64,000 bases of DNA from Amborella trichopoda (taxonomy: Eukaryota; Streptophyta; Magnoliopsida; Amborellales; Amborellaceae), in contig NW_006499691.1 in assembly GCF_000471905.2 (NCBI RefSeq), forward strand, positions 271,676-335,675, given 5' to 3'. The position numbers and the translations under genes were made by a program. This document shows, piece after piece, positions 46,552-57,805 of the stretch. The notes under the pieces were generated by a model. It had not been told where the DNA came from. It saw only the letters and a program-made list of their open reading frames with translations, and made no database searches. Position 1 is the first letter of the stretch; every line of letters begins with the position of its first letter.

Positions 46552-48085
46552 TGAAAGAAAGACCTATGTGATCTTTTATCCGAGAATATTATTATTATTA
46601 TTATTCTTATTTGTATCACCCCTTTTGTTTTGGCAAAATATCACTTATAGGTGGTCTTATTACAACAACATATACTTCAAACTAAATCAACATAACAATA
46701 AAACCAAGATCTTAAGACTTGATGCCATTGAATAAACTCTGCACTATGCTTGAGAATAAAAACATGATTGCAAGAAATAAAAAGAAGAGTATCGAAAATT
46801 ACCTCAACCGAGCTTATTATACCCCACACCGAGTCACCACCATTCGATGGCGTGTGATCGACGATCTTGCTTCAATCTCAAATTGAGAAAACAAATTTAA
46901 GCCAAGCCATGCCAATGGAACATGAACCCCTTTGCTCACAAACTCAAACCCTAAGTGACTTCCCTTAGCAACCTAGTTTGAGAGAGATGGGTTCTCTTTT
47001 TGCTAACCCTAAAAATCGTTAACCATAAATCTATAGTTGAGAGATGGGAGAGAGAAGAACTCCATAGTCTAATACCTTAGCCCATTTTCACGATGTGGGA
47101 GAGAGAAAGACTAAACATGAGAGAGATAGAAAGATAAGATGTAGAGATATTTGGTAGAGACAATCCCTTTTTTATAGGCTTGAACATTATTAGAGTTTTT
47201 TAGGGTTTTCCTTGGCTTGCCTCTTCTTGTGAGATTGAACATGGACTGTCAATCAAGGGTGACTTGTGGGTGAGAGATCTGAGCCATCTATTCCATAGAT
47301 AAGCCATCAACATTATGAAAGGTGCATGAACATTTATCCTCCCTTCCTAAACTGTTTTCTCATCAATACAAAATAAGTTAAATTAATTTTAATTCAATAT
47401 TGTGCATTCTATAAAATAACATATCTCTACACATATTTTTCCATAAAATTTATCAAAGATATATCAAGTAAATATCTAATTCCATATTAAGGCAATATGT
47501 GGTCAATATATACTCAATCTATAATTTGACCACATGTCACAATTTAAAGTTACCAAAACATAAGGTCACATAGACCACAAAACAAAACTTTCCATAAAAT
47601 GAAAAGTAGTAAGAGGTGGGGCATGCCACCCATGGGAGGCACATGTGGGCCTCACCTTCTAGAAACATGGTGGGCCCATATGCCCCTATGCCCCATAGGG
47701 GGATCTCTCGTACATGCATACGCTTCACCTTAAAAAGTGGATTTATGGCTTTCTCGAACGATCTATTGATATGCATGCCATGTGATGACACATGGGTAAG
47801 GTTTTGACCCCTATCTCTGTAGGCCACCATCACACACAAGGGTTAAACAGTCCCTCGACTCACTCATCTGGGTATGTTCTCCGACCTCATCAAGGGCTAA
47901 CCCATGAACCCTCATCGGTTTGTTCTTCATGCCCAGGTAACATGGGTTTGTCCCGACCGACTGGCCTAGATCGTCAAGCACAGTCCGGTCCATGAGGGAC
48001 CACGCTCCCACTGAGTTCATGTTCCATTATATCATTTCATTTTACAAGCACTCATAAAACCTTTAAAGGCCACATAAATCATGCA
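46552..48085 (-). repeat. 5' LTR of the long-LTR Copia element (1,534 bp)
   Basis: Shorter partner of 40611-42703. Contains an (ATT)n run at 46586-46604 where the other copy has (TA)n. Confidence 0.85.
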
Positions 48086-48315
48086 GTAATAAATTATTTA
48101 GACCGTCCATTTTGCCTAAAAATAAGTTTATCGAACTTCAAGATTTATATCTTTCTTTTAGTTCAAATTTCATTGTCGGTGTTTGAAATTAATTTTAGAG
48201 CCATCAAGGCGATTTCAGTTGCTGAAAGTGCATTTTGGACGAGGATTTGAGGTGAGGTTTAGTTTTGTTTTAATAGAGCCTAGGCCTTATAAAAACCTCA
48301 TCATTAAGCCACTGG
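48086..48315. mobile_element. MITE family C, copy 2, right part (split)
   Basis: TTTAGACCGTCCATTTTG, GAAATTAATTTTAGAGCC and GAGGATTTGAGGTGAGG continue the family-C order seen at 32780-32960. The end (TAATAGAGCCTAGGCC) pairs with the left part's GACCTATTA. Confidence 0.65.
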
Positions 48316-48589
48316 CTCAAAATTTTGAAAAATTGTCGAAATATACATCTCAAAGAATGAACATTTGTGTTTACATGCGTAATAATTTAGGCCCTATTTG
48401 GTGGATGGATCATGAAATTGGTGTCTGGCATCTCTTGGAATACGCATGTCTCTTGTTTGGATAGCAACTGGTAAGATACTAGAAAGATGCTTGTTTACTG
48501 TTTGGATTGCCTAGAAGATGTCTCCGCAAAATTAAAAAATTTTTATTTTAAAAATTTTACCACCCTAGCTATTTTAATTTTCAAAGATT

Positions 48590-48900
48590 TTTCCAACTAA
48601 TTGAAGTTGGCTATACGAATCTTAGTGCGCCATTATGCTCTATTAGGGGCCACAACCTCACTTATTAAGGGTCATATCCTCAATGTGGCCACAAGTCCCT
48701 ATATCTTTTCTCATTACTTCCAACCATGTCATTTTGGGCATAACCCTTGCCCTTTTCTAGTCTTTCACTTGAAATAACTCGTACCGCTTAATAGTTGTAG
48801 CCCTAAATATTTTGTACTTCTTTCTGGCTTGCCATGGCTCAAGCCTTGCTCATTGCCACCCTCATTAGCTATCTTGAATATTCCCGCACAAGATTTTTTT
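48590..48900 (-). mobile_element. RTE-type LINE, 3' end, decayed
   Basis: On the minus strand GGCAAGGGTTATGCC..AAAATGACATGG, then GAAAAGATATAGGGACTTG and GAGGATATGACCCTTAAT match the PKMTWLEVMRKDIG..LTEDMTLN segment of plant RTE LINEs. They are followed by a CCAACTTCAATTAGTTGG tail at about 48595. Only the last ~300 bp are present. Confidence 0.65.
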
Positions 48901-49199
48901 CAAAAGTAATGCTTTTACCTATGTTTTTAGCCTAACTACCAAAGTAGGGGATAAAAAGAAAATAGAAAAAAAAAAAATTCAATCTTTCTCTCTCATACGA
49001 TTTTTTTTTCTTTTCCTCTTTTCACTGTCATCTTCAGACCTTTTGAAACTTGTCCTTGTGCACAATAACAAGGGTTTCACCGCCATGCCTTGAGCCAAAT
49101 GTTGGGCTTACCAAGTCGAGCACTCTCACACGAATGGGGATGCGTGCATTGAAACCTAGATTTATGGGACACAAAATATATCAAAATCAACGTGCGTGT

Positions 49200-49775
49200 G
49201 TATGAATAGAAAAAATGTAATAAATCAAATAATATAAAAATATCTAACTGATATCTAGATTTACGTGGTTCACCTTTTCAAGCTACATTCACAGGAGAAA
49301 GAGACAAATCATCTATTAAAAAGTAGTTACAAAGTTCTTTCAAGAAACAATTTTTCTTGAGCTCTCTGATTTCTTTTAAATGATTTTCTCTCTCTAAGTT
49401 ATCCCTATTTGAGGTTCTTCTCTCTTTGAGATACTTCTTTTCTTTTTTTGGTTATTTTATCTCTGTGAAAAAAAAAAGGTTCTCTCTTTCTCTTTCTCTT
49501 TCTAACATGCTTCTCTCTCTATTCTTCTTCTTCTTCTCTCTAAGAAAAACGGTAACTTTCTCTATGTTCTTCTTCTTTATAAGAGAAAGCTCTCTATATT
49601 TTTCTAATACACCAAGAGAGGTAAGCCTAAAAAGGACGCCCACTCTAATAATGTTGGGGAGAGAAAACCCTAATACTACATGAGACTTTCCCATTTTATA
49701 TAGGATGAGATTTTGTTTCTCAAAATCTCTACCTCATCTCACATAATTGTTATCTATTATATATTAAGCGAGAGC
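49200..49775 (-). mobile_element. Copia-type LTR remnant (LTR family 1)
   Basis: The complement of this stretch matches 22270-22740: CTCCCCAACATTATTAGAG, CTCTTGGTGTATTAGAAAAA, GTTACC...TCTTAGAG. The left part has the ACGTGGTTCACC motif found at the end of many plant Copia LTRs. No coding is attached. Confidence 0.55.
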
Positions 49776-49901
49776 AACACCCTTCTTGTTATTGCGCCAA
49801 GTGTCTTTTTTCATTCAATTCTTATCCCTCTCTTCCTCCAACATTTCTATACACTCTCTTTTATTTACTCTTACTTTCTATCTCTCCTATATTTTTCTAT
49901 T

Positions 49902-50413
49902 GGGAAAGCTTTCTATGTTCCCATTACAACATAGAAGTTCTATCCTCCCCTTTATCCAACCGTCCATTTTTTAATGGAGGGCTAAGATTGCCCCAATCAC
50001 AATGTCACACCTCTACACCATTTTTTTTTTAATGTTTTTATATGAACTGTTTTGACTCCAAATTTTAGACGTCCATTCCTCTATTAAACTTGTACTAACG
50101 AAACATATAAAAAAAATATTTTTGATAAAATAAAATGATCAAAATACCCCTAAAACTTTTAAGGGCTATTTTGGTCATTATTTTTTATCAAAAAATTATT
50201 GTTAATATTTTTTATAGGTGCACCCCAATGAGAAGATGGCACGTACCAAAATTCATATTCAGAAAATTTGTATTAAAAAATTAAAAATAAAATACTTTGA
50301 GACATCAGATCTAAGATCAAACGGTGAGCGACTCTCTTGATAAAAAAAGGAGGGCTGGATGGTAGGGGATGATAGAACTTCTATGTTGTAGAAGGAACAT
50401 AGAAAGCTTTTCC
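49902..50413. mobile_element. MITE family E, copy 2
   Basis: 512 bp with ends GGGAAAGCTTTCTATGTTCC and GGAACATAGAAAGCTTTTCC. A perfect 9-bp TSD, TTTTCTATT, lies at 49893-49901 and 50414-50422. Non-coding; Mutator-type by TSD length. Confidence 0.9.
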
Positions 50414-50424
50414 TTTTCTATTAT

Positions 50425-51350
50425 CTCTCTCTCTCTTCATCCTACATGTATGCAAATACATACAGGGGAATGATTTCATGCAATAGTTGTATAGTAGTAT
50501 AATGCAACCATCTTCAAAAACCATGTTAAAGACATTTGTTTGACACAAAGTTTTAAATGTACACTCTTTCCATTTTGAAGAACAATCACAAAAAATAAAA
50601 ATTTAAAAAATTCTCTAGAAAGTTTTCATTCTAACCCAATTAATATAAGTCGTCTATTTTATTGAGATGGTTAGATATATATCTCAAAAGGATTTTTTTT
50701 TTCCCAAAATTTTTATATAACGCTATCATCATTAGATTAATAATACTACAAAATAAAAAAGTGATTTTGAATTTGTTAAGGCCTAGATCTTGAAATTCAT
50801 TAAATGGATGGTCGAGATTCATTCTTGGATAGGTACTAATTTTGATCATATCTAGGGTGCAAATTGAATTTTTTTTTTCTTAAGATTGATTATGAGGATG
50901 AAGAGAATGTGTGTGCAAAATTTGGGGTCATACAAATGCCAAAAATATGGTTTTCTAGAGGTGTGGTTGCATTATACTACTATACAACCGTTGCATTAGA
51001 TCATTTTCCATATATAAAAATAGATAATTCATTTGGTTGTGTTATGACACCTCATCTTCTCTCCATCTCTCCCACTTTTCTAGGTTACCTTTTCTCTCTC
51101 CATCCTACATGCATGCAAATACATGTAAATAGGTAACTCCTTTGGTTGTGTGATGACACCTCATCTTCTCTATACCAATAACTTAATTTACTCATCTTTT
51201 CTTTTTTCCCACATTTCTATAGTCTCATTCTCATTCTCATTCTCTCTCTCTACATGCATGCAAATGAATAAAAATAGGTAACTCCTTTCTCTCTCCCTAC
51301 ATGCATGCAAATGCATAAACATAGGTAACTATTTTTTTAGAATGATGATA
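50425..51350. repeat. Minisatellite with CATGCATGCAAAT motif, split by a MITE
   Basis: Units of CTCTCTC-(ATC)CTACATGCATGCAAAT, then ACAT--AAATAGGTAACTCC, then TTTGGTTGTGTGATGACACC and TCATCTTCTC recur near 50430, 51090, 51250 and 51293; the first is interrupted by the MITE at 50465-51009. CATGCATG is the RY element seen in seed-gene promoters, though no gene is near. Confidence 0.7.
50465..51009. mobile_element. MITE family F, copy 1
   Basis: 545 bp with long inverted ends: GGGGAATGATTTCATGCAA... pairs with ...ACAACCGTTGCATTAGATCA and TTTTCC. Flanking 9-mers ATACATACA and ATATATAAA match at 7 of 9. It shares its interior with the next two copies (CATTTGATGAATTTCA-type, GCAACCACACCTCTAGAA). 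Confidence 0.8.
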
Positions 51351-51424
51351 CCTCATCTTCTACGTAACCCCATTTTTTTTAATGTGGCGACGCCTTATCT
51401 TCCATCTTTCCCCAATTTAAGTAA

Positions 51425-51814
51425 GGAAAAAGTTTATATAAGGTTGCAGCCTTAAAATGTAGAATTGCAAATGCACCTAAAAAATCCATGGGAATGTTTT
51501 AATATTGAAAAACCTGTAATTGATCATATCGACATCGAGATATGTGAATATGAAAAAAAAAGCAGCTTTTTAGTCCCAGAAATAGCTCATCTTGCAACAC
51601 CTTATCTAGACCGTCCACTTTCAAGATATTCATATGTTTATAGAACAACTTGATTTTAACTATTTTTGAAGTTTAAAATTTTATAATTATATATGAAAAT
51701 AGATTTTGAAATAATCCTAAGAATTTTTTAGACCAAAATTACATGTTATAATAAAATTTGGAGGTGCGCCTTAATTGGATTGCTTAAGGTTGCAACCTTA
51801 TAGAAACCACACCC
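51425..51814. mobile_element. MITE family B, copy 3
   Basis: 390 bp with ends GGAAAAAGTTTATATAAGG and CCTTATAGAAACCACACCC, inner ends GTTGCAGCCTTAA / TTAAGGTTGCAAC. Perfect 9-bp TSD, TTTAAGTAA, at 51416-51424 and 51815-51823. Confidence 0.9.
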
Positions 51815-52158
51815 TTTAAGTAAATTCCTCTCTCCCCAATTTAAATAAATTCATTTCTCTTTCTCTCTCTCTATGATTTACTCTCACTCCCTCCCACATT
51901 TTTCTTCCCTTCCCACATTTCTCTCCCCCATATTTCCTTTCCTGTCCCACATACCTCTCTCCCGCATTTCTCTCTCCTATCTTTCTCCTTTCCTTTTCTC
52001 TCCCACTCTCACAATTCTTCTAACCACATTACTCTTTCTCTCACACACACATGCACACCATAACTCTTTCTCTCATGCATGCCACAACTCTCTCTTTCTC
52101 TCAACTTTTAACTTGTGCTTCACACATGACAAATGTGGCAAGATTAATTCTCTCCCAG

Positions 52159-52810
52159 GCAATCATAATTTTTTTTTCTGCTTAGGTATGTTGATTTCTA
52201 TTTTCTTTTGATATTGTATATTGTTTTGGATTTCTGTCTCTTCTTCTTCTTCTTTTTTCTGTCTTTCTTTCTAGGAACCTATTGTTGAAACACATCTACA
52301 CGCCATGGAAGAAGCACGAAAGATGTATATAGCAGCCTTGGCTACTTTGAGAGAGAACTTAGTTGCGTCTTCATTTGGCTGCTCATTGGATATTAGAGTT
52401 CTTCGATATTACTTTTGCTTAGAAGTGTATGCAGTGTTTAATAAATAATTTTAATTGTTTATCTGTTGTACTTCTATATGTCCAATGAAGTTATGCAAGA
52501 CAATCATATTTTTTTCTCTATATAGGTATGTCGATTTCCATTTTCTTTTGATATTATATATTGTTTGGATTTATTTTTTGGTTTTTCTTTTCCATGAGCC
52601 CAGCTACACGCCATGGAAGAAAAAACGATGTGTATAGCAACCTCGTCTACTTTGAGAGAGAACCTAGAGCCTTCATTTGGCTGCTCATTGGATATTAGAG
52701 TTGTTACTTTTGCTTAGAAGTGTGTATAGTGTTTAATGTAAGAACTAACTAATTTTAATTGTTTATCCATTGTACTTCTATATGTGCTTACATAGATGAT
52801 AAAATATACC
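52159..52810 (+). repeat. Tandem duplication of about 340 bp
   Basis: Unit 1 begins GGCAATCATAATTTTT (52159) and unit 2 AGACAATCATATTTTT (52496). Both continue with TAGGTATGT(T/C)GATTTC, TGATATT(G/A)TATATTGTTT, TACACGCCATGGAAGAA, GAGAGAGAAC, TCATTTGGCTGCTCATTGG and TTGTACTTCTATATGT. Unit 2 is shorter and more changed. Confidence 0.85.
52305..52448 (+). CDS. Small open frame (47 residues) in duplicated unit, uncertain
   Basis: MEEARKMYIAALATLREN followed by LVASSFGCSLDIRVLRYYFC and LEVYAVFNK. It follows a possible acceptor (TTTCTTTCTAG|GAACC at 52274) matched to a donor AG|GTATGT at 52186. The second unit keeps an ATG at the same place (52612) with MEEKTMCIATSSTLRENLEP and SFGCSLDIRV before its stop. 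I know no such family. Retention of TLREN.L and SFGCSLDIRV in both units may mean coding constraint or just recent duplication. Confidence 0.2.
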   Translation: MEEARKMYIAALATLRENLVASSFGCSLDIRVLRYYFCLEVYAVFNK

Positions 52811-53116
52811 CTAATAAAATGTATTAGTTGTCATGCTTGGACCCATGCAAAATTTCATGAGATGAGTGGATGTTACATCATCATCTTCGCATTAAGTGAA
52901 TTTTCATTTTTTTTTATGTGATACTCATTGTTTAATTGCATCAATTTATTTTTTTGATATATGCATCATACAAGTATGGTGTATTTTTGAAAAAATAATA
53001 ATCTCTTGGTAATAAATATATTTAATATTACAATTGTAACCATTTAGTTAAGAGTACGAATAGTAACAAAAATAAATTAGTTTTATTATAATTTTCATTA
53101 ATAACTATTAAATTAT
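52811..53116. other. No gene recognised
   Basis: AT-rich spacer between the duplication and the MITE pair. Confidence 0.5.
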
Positions 53117-53125
53117 TATAAAATA

Positions 53126-53671
53126 GGGCAGTGATCTAATGCAACAGTTGTATCATAGTATAATGCAATTACACTTCTAGAAAACCATGTTTGTGGTATT
53201 TGTATGACCCAAAATTTTGCACAAACACTCTCTTCATCTCAATAAGCAATCTAAAAGAAAAGAAAAAACTAATTTACACCCTATATATGGTCAAAATGAG
53301 TCCCCTCCAACAATGAATCTAGACCGTCCATTTGATGAATTTCAAAATCTAGGACTTTATGAATTCAAAATCATTTTTTTCTTTTTTAGAATTGTTAATC
53401 TACAAATAATAAAGTTATCTAAAAAATTTGAAAAAGGAAAAAGATCATTCTAAGGCCTAGATCTAAGTCTATCACCAAAATGGACGACCTATGTTAATTG
53501 GGCTCAAAAAAATACTTTCTAAATTACTTTTTCAAAAAAAAATAATTTGTGATTATTCATTAAAATGAAAAGAGTTTATATTTTAAAATTTGGATCGAAC
53601 AAATGGCCTTAATATGGTTTTAAGATTGTTGCATTATATTACTATACAACCGTTGCATAAAATTACTCCCC
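53126..53671. mobile_element. MITE family F, copy 2
   Basis: 546 bp. Left end GGGCAGTGATCTAATGCAAC, right end ACAACCGTTGCATAAAATTA and CTCCCC. Perfect 9-bp TSD, TATAAAATA, at 53117-53125 and 53672-53680. Confidence 0.9.
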
Positions 53672-53702
53672 TATAAAATATATCTTAATATAATACCACA
53701 AT

Positions 53703-54208
53703 GGGAAATGATCTAATGCAACGGTTGTATAATAGTATAATGCAACCACACCTCTAGAAAACTATATTTTTGACATTTGTATGATCCCAAATTTTGCATG
53801 CAAATTCTCTTCGTCCTGATAATCAATCCTATAAAAAAAAATTTCAATTTGCATCCTAGATATGGTTAAAATTAGTACCCATCGAACAATGAATCTCGAC
53901 GATCCATTTCGTGAATTTCAAGATCTATGCGTTAAAAACTTCAAAATAACTTTTTTATTTTTTACCATTATTAATCTAATGATGATAAAGCTATATCAAA
54001 CCATCTCAATAAAATTGACGGTTTATATTAATTGGGCTAGAATGAAAACTTTCTAAAGCATTTTTTTTAAAATTTTCTTTTTTGTGATTGTTCTTCAAAA
54101 CGAAAAGAGTGTACAATACAAAATTCATGTTAAACAAATACCTTTAACATGGTTTTTTAAGAAGATTGCATTATATTACTATACAACCGTTGCATGAAAT
54201 CATTCCCC
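53703..54208. mobile_element. MITE family F, copy 3
   Basis: 506 bp. Left end GGGAAATGATCTAATGCAAC, right end CAACCGTTGCATGAAATCA and TTCCCC. Flanking TACCACAAT (53694-53702) and TACTACAAG (54209-54217) match at 7 of 9. It lies 31 bp from copy 2 in the same orientation. Confidence 0.85.
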
Positions 54209-54240
54209 TACTACAAGTGTCCACGTTTTGCTCTCTATTC

Positions 54241-54411
54241 TCTCATCACCAATATTCTCATGTAACTACTCTCTCTCTCCTAATAAATCAACTTTCTTAA
54301 ATTGTTTTTTATTTTCTCTCTCCTAATAAATCTATCCCATGATCTCTCTCCTCACCAATATTCCCACATACCTCCACTCTCTCTCTTTTCTAATAAATCA
54401 ACTTTCTAAAA
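54241..54411. repeat. Tandem pair of about 110 bp, CT-rich
   Basis: CTCTCATCACCAATATTCTC...CCTAATAAATCAACTTTCT recurs as CTCTCCTCACCAATATTCCC...TCTAATAAATCAACTTTCT. Confidence 0.7.
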
Positions 54412-55639
54412 ATTTTCTATCCCTCTCGCCTACATTTCAAAACTTCTCTCTTTCATAATTTCCATTTACACATATTATACTTTATTTTCTTTTATATTTC
54501 AATAAAAAAATTTTTCTATTTCGTGAACAGTTGAATGTATGATATAAAATGTAGCTTTCTATCTTATGTAAATTTATTTTATATATTTGAAATCATTAAT
54601 GTTATTTGTTTTAAATTTTAAAGAAATTTTTTATATTTTGTGTAAAAATTATTAACTTATAGTAATGAATAATATAATTGTAAATGCAAAACATAGGTAA
54701 AAGCATAATTATAATTAACCATAAATACAAATTATAGAGGTACTAACATAATTGAAATTTTTTAGAAATAACTCCTCAAAATGCAAGTCATCTTAGTAAA
54801 TTAAAAATTATAGCATTTCTATAATTAGTAATTGAAACAAAAATCTTCCAATTTCCTTTATTCATTTATGTTATCTTCCAATTTGCTTTATTCATTTCTG
54901 TTTTACTTCTTCGATTTCTTTCATTTTCTATCATTATTTTTTTTTATAATTTTCAAAATTTTAAATAAAATTAAAAAAATAAGCAAAACATTTTTACTGT
55001 CATAAAAGGAAGAAAAATAAATAATAACAACATTATGACTAGTTTTGATTGCGACAGTTACCTATTTATTATAATTTTATTATATGTATCATGTGTCATT
55101 TTTGTATTTTCATATTCTCTATGTTTTTATAATTTTTACTTATAAATGAATAGTATATGTACTTTTGTAATTAAAAATAAAATTAATTATATTAAAAATA
55201 ATATAACCAAAAATATAAAAAACCAAAAAATAATTCATAACAATACAAATTATATAAGTTAATAATATGGTAAAACTTATATTGCTAAATAAAAAAAAGA
55301 AAAAGATTATTTCTTTATTGTTTTTCTTTTTTGCATCTTTAGTTTTGTTAATTGAGCAAAATAATTCTAACTTATAAACAAACAATATGTATTAATATAA
55401 GTAATACTAATTTAGTGAATGATTTAATTAAAAGGAAAAAAAAACATAACAAGGAAGATTTTAGGCTATGGTTTGACCCATAGATAAGCAAAATGCATTA
55501 AATTAGAGTAAGAGAAATATTCATAGTTTTGTATTAGAAGTTCTCTTTCTCTCTTTCTATAATTTAAAGTCCTTTCAAAATATTATTTGAAAATAAAATT
55601 TATTTTATAATTAATAATTAATACCATGTGTAATGAACA
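54412..55639. other. No gene recognised; very AT-rich
   Basis: Over 75% A+T by eye. ATCTTCCAATTT-CTTTATTCATTT occurs twice at about 54842-54898. The minus-strand frame at 55140-55385 is composed of AT-rich codons and not credible. Confidence 0.5.
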
Positions 55640-55795
55640 TGCATATTACTAGTCCTATTTTATGTGGGAAGAGATCCATATCATCTCTCTTTTTCTCTAA
55701 AGAGACAAGAGAGAGTACGTCATAACAACCCTACTCACATGAGTGGTTATCCACTCATAACAACCTAATGGGTTTGTTGGGATATTATCACCAGT
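55640..55795 (-). repeat. Partial 3' LTR of the decayed Copia element
   Basis: The complement reads TGATAATATCCCAACA, then GAGTGGATAACCACTCATG and AGAGATGATATGGATC, as at 22167-22310. The purine-rich GGTGCACTGG precedes it. Confidence 0.65.
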
Positions 55796-57445
55796 GCACC
55801 TCTTTCATGGAATGAGACACTCAACAATCTCCCTCTCCAGTCTTAGGAGGGCGGTTTCCCTTCTAGATCAAACATGTGCTCATATGGCATCCATTCCAAC
55901 CATGCTTATGCACAACTCTTTGTTGTCTCTGACCAATGTCTTTATCATCATATCCGAGTACTCCTATCGGTATGGATTTTTTCTAGTTGCAGCAGCTGCT
56001 TACCCTTCTACAGCTTGGACTGCCATGAAACCACTCTCCCTTCAAAAGTAAGCAGAAATCTCTATATTGATTTCACAGGGTCCAGTTCTCCAGCCTTGGC
56101 TTCATCTGTGTACCCTTGTAACATAAGTTTTCCTTCCCCAAAGTTCAAACAAACTTTATATGTTTCTATGAGATATTTGAATATCCAATTGACTATTGTC
56201 AGTGTTTATTTCCAAGATTAGTGATGAATCTGCTCTCTATGCTAACTGTATGTCGAATATCTGGCTTTGTGCACACTGTGACGTATATTAAACTTCCTAC
56301 AGCTGACTCGTAGGGAACATTTTGCATTTCTTCCCTTTTCTTTTTGTTTGGGCTCTGCCTGGTACTTAACTCCCATATTTTCTTATCTTTTTGGCAATTT
56401 TACCAAGTCATAGCTGTGATTCTATCTCAACTCATAGGTGTGATTCTGACTCGTAGGGAACGTTTTGCATTTCTTCCCTCTTGTTTTTATTTGAAGGGCT
56501 CTTTTTGGTACTTAACTCCAGTAATTTCTTACCTTTTTGGCAATTTTACTAGGTCATAACTTTAAGAAAGGTAAAAAGCAATTTTGTGTTTATCAACCTA
56601 GGCTTCCTAGTTGCTTTTTGGTCTATCTCGTTTAGTGTATAGGATATATTCTGATGTAGGGTATCTGGTAGAGGGTTTATGTCCCTTAGAGGATCTTCTT
56701 AGTTAAGTTATAGGTGACACTTCTTGAATAGGCTGCTCCCCCTGTTCTACATCACTCGAAACTGGCATGTCAAACTCTTGGGATCCATCTTGTTGTTGCA
56801 CTTTTCACAACGGACTTCATGTACCATGGTAGGAGGAACTATGACCGGTTTTGAATTATTAAAGATTCGTGACTTTTCTGAGTTCTTCATGTCTTCAATG
56901 GTAAAATCTTCTTGAAAGACGCATCCCTACTCTTGATCACTTGCTTATTCTTAGGATCCTATAACATATAACTAATCTTATCATCTGAGTACCCTAAGAA
57001 AATGTATGGGAAGTGCTTTCTCATCCAACTTGGATTTTTGTTCCTTAGACACGTGCACCAATGCTTTGAATCCAAACTCCCTCAATTGTGTATACGAGAT
57101 ATATTTTTAAGTCTAAATACTCTCTTTGAGATTTCACCATCTGGATGAAATGACAGGGATCGATTTATTAGGTAGCACATTGTGAGGACTGCTTCACCCC
57201 AATACGGCTTTGGTAACTTGGCGGTGTATAACATACTCCTAACTCTTTCAATAATGGTGCAATTTATTCTGTTTGTTACACCATTATACTAGGGGTATGT
57301 GGCACTATCTTTTCATGCCTTATGCCTCCCTTGGCACAGTAGCTTTTGAAAGCATTTGAAGTGTACTCCCCCATTGTTTGATCTGAAACACTCTAGTACC
57401 TTGCCTGTCTCTCTTTCCACAATAGCATGAAAACTTTGAAAGATT

Positions 57446-57805
57446 TCAAAAATCTTTTGATTTTGTTAAATACACCCACAACTTTCTTGAAACATCATCG
57501 ATAAAGGTGATGAAGTATGATATGCAACCAAGAGACTTCACATCCATGCGACCACACATATCTGGATACACCAGATCTAGGATTTTTACATCTTTAGAGC
57601 TCTTATTGGAGAAAGAGACTCTATGTTGTTTGCCTAACAAAAAATGGTTACATGGAGTTAGAGATGCCCTCTTGACAATGTGAATAATATGTTTCTTTAC
57701 TAAAATTTGCATTTCTTTTTCACTCATGTAGCTTAGTCGCCTTTGGCATAGGTCTAGTGAGGTTTCTTCCATTGCGGCATTAACTTCGCCATTAGAGACG
57801 TGCAC
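57446..57805 (-). pseudogene. Copia pre-integrase / integrase region (remnant)
   Basis: Contains the LCQRRLSYMSEKEMQ zone of the pre-integrase domain, a Cys-His pair (CNHFLLGKQHRVSF) and integrase start sequence DMCGRMDVKSLGCISYFITF. Part of a broken element. Confidence 0.85.

Larger units (their letters stand above)
40611..48085 (-). mobile_element. Ty1/Copia element with long LTRs, broken
   Basis: Flanked by GTAAT (40606-40610 and 48086-48090). Left (3') LTR 40611-42703, right (5') LTR 46552-48085; on the plus strand both start TGAAAGAAAGACC. The primer site reads TGGTATCAAAG on the minus strand at 46550-46540, and a purine-rich tract lies at 42704-42715. Of the coding part only an RNase H region beside the 3' LTR is clear (42900-43573). 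Most of Gag-Pol is missing, so the copy is broken. The LTRs have a few percent to about a tenth differences by eye where they align, so moderately old. Confidence 0.85.

Noticed and set aside
51873-52211. 112-codon frame rich in Ser, Leu, Phe and Pro
   Set aside because: CT-rich low-complexity DNA; may be leader of the duplicated unit but not a protein.
55794-56221. Plus-strand frames of 85 and 115 codons
   Set aside because: They lie opposite the decayed minus-strand Copia Pol sequence.
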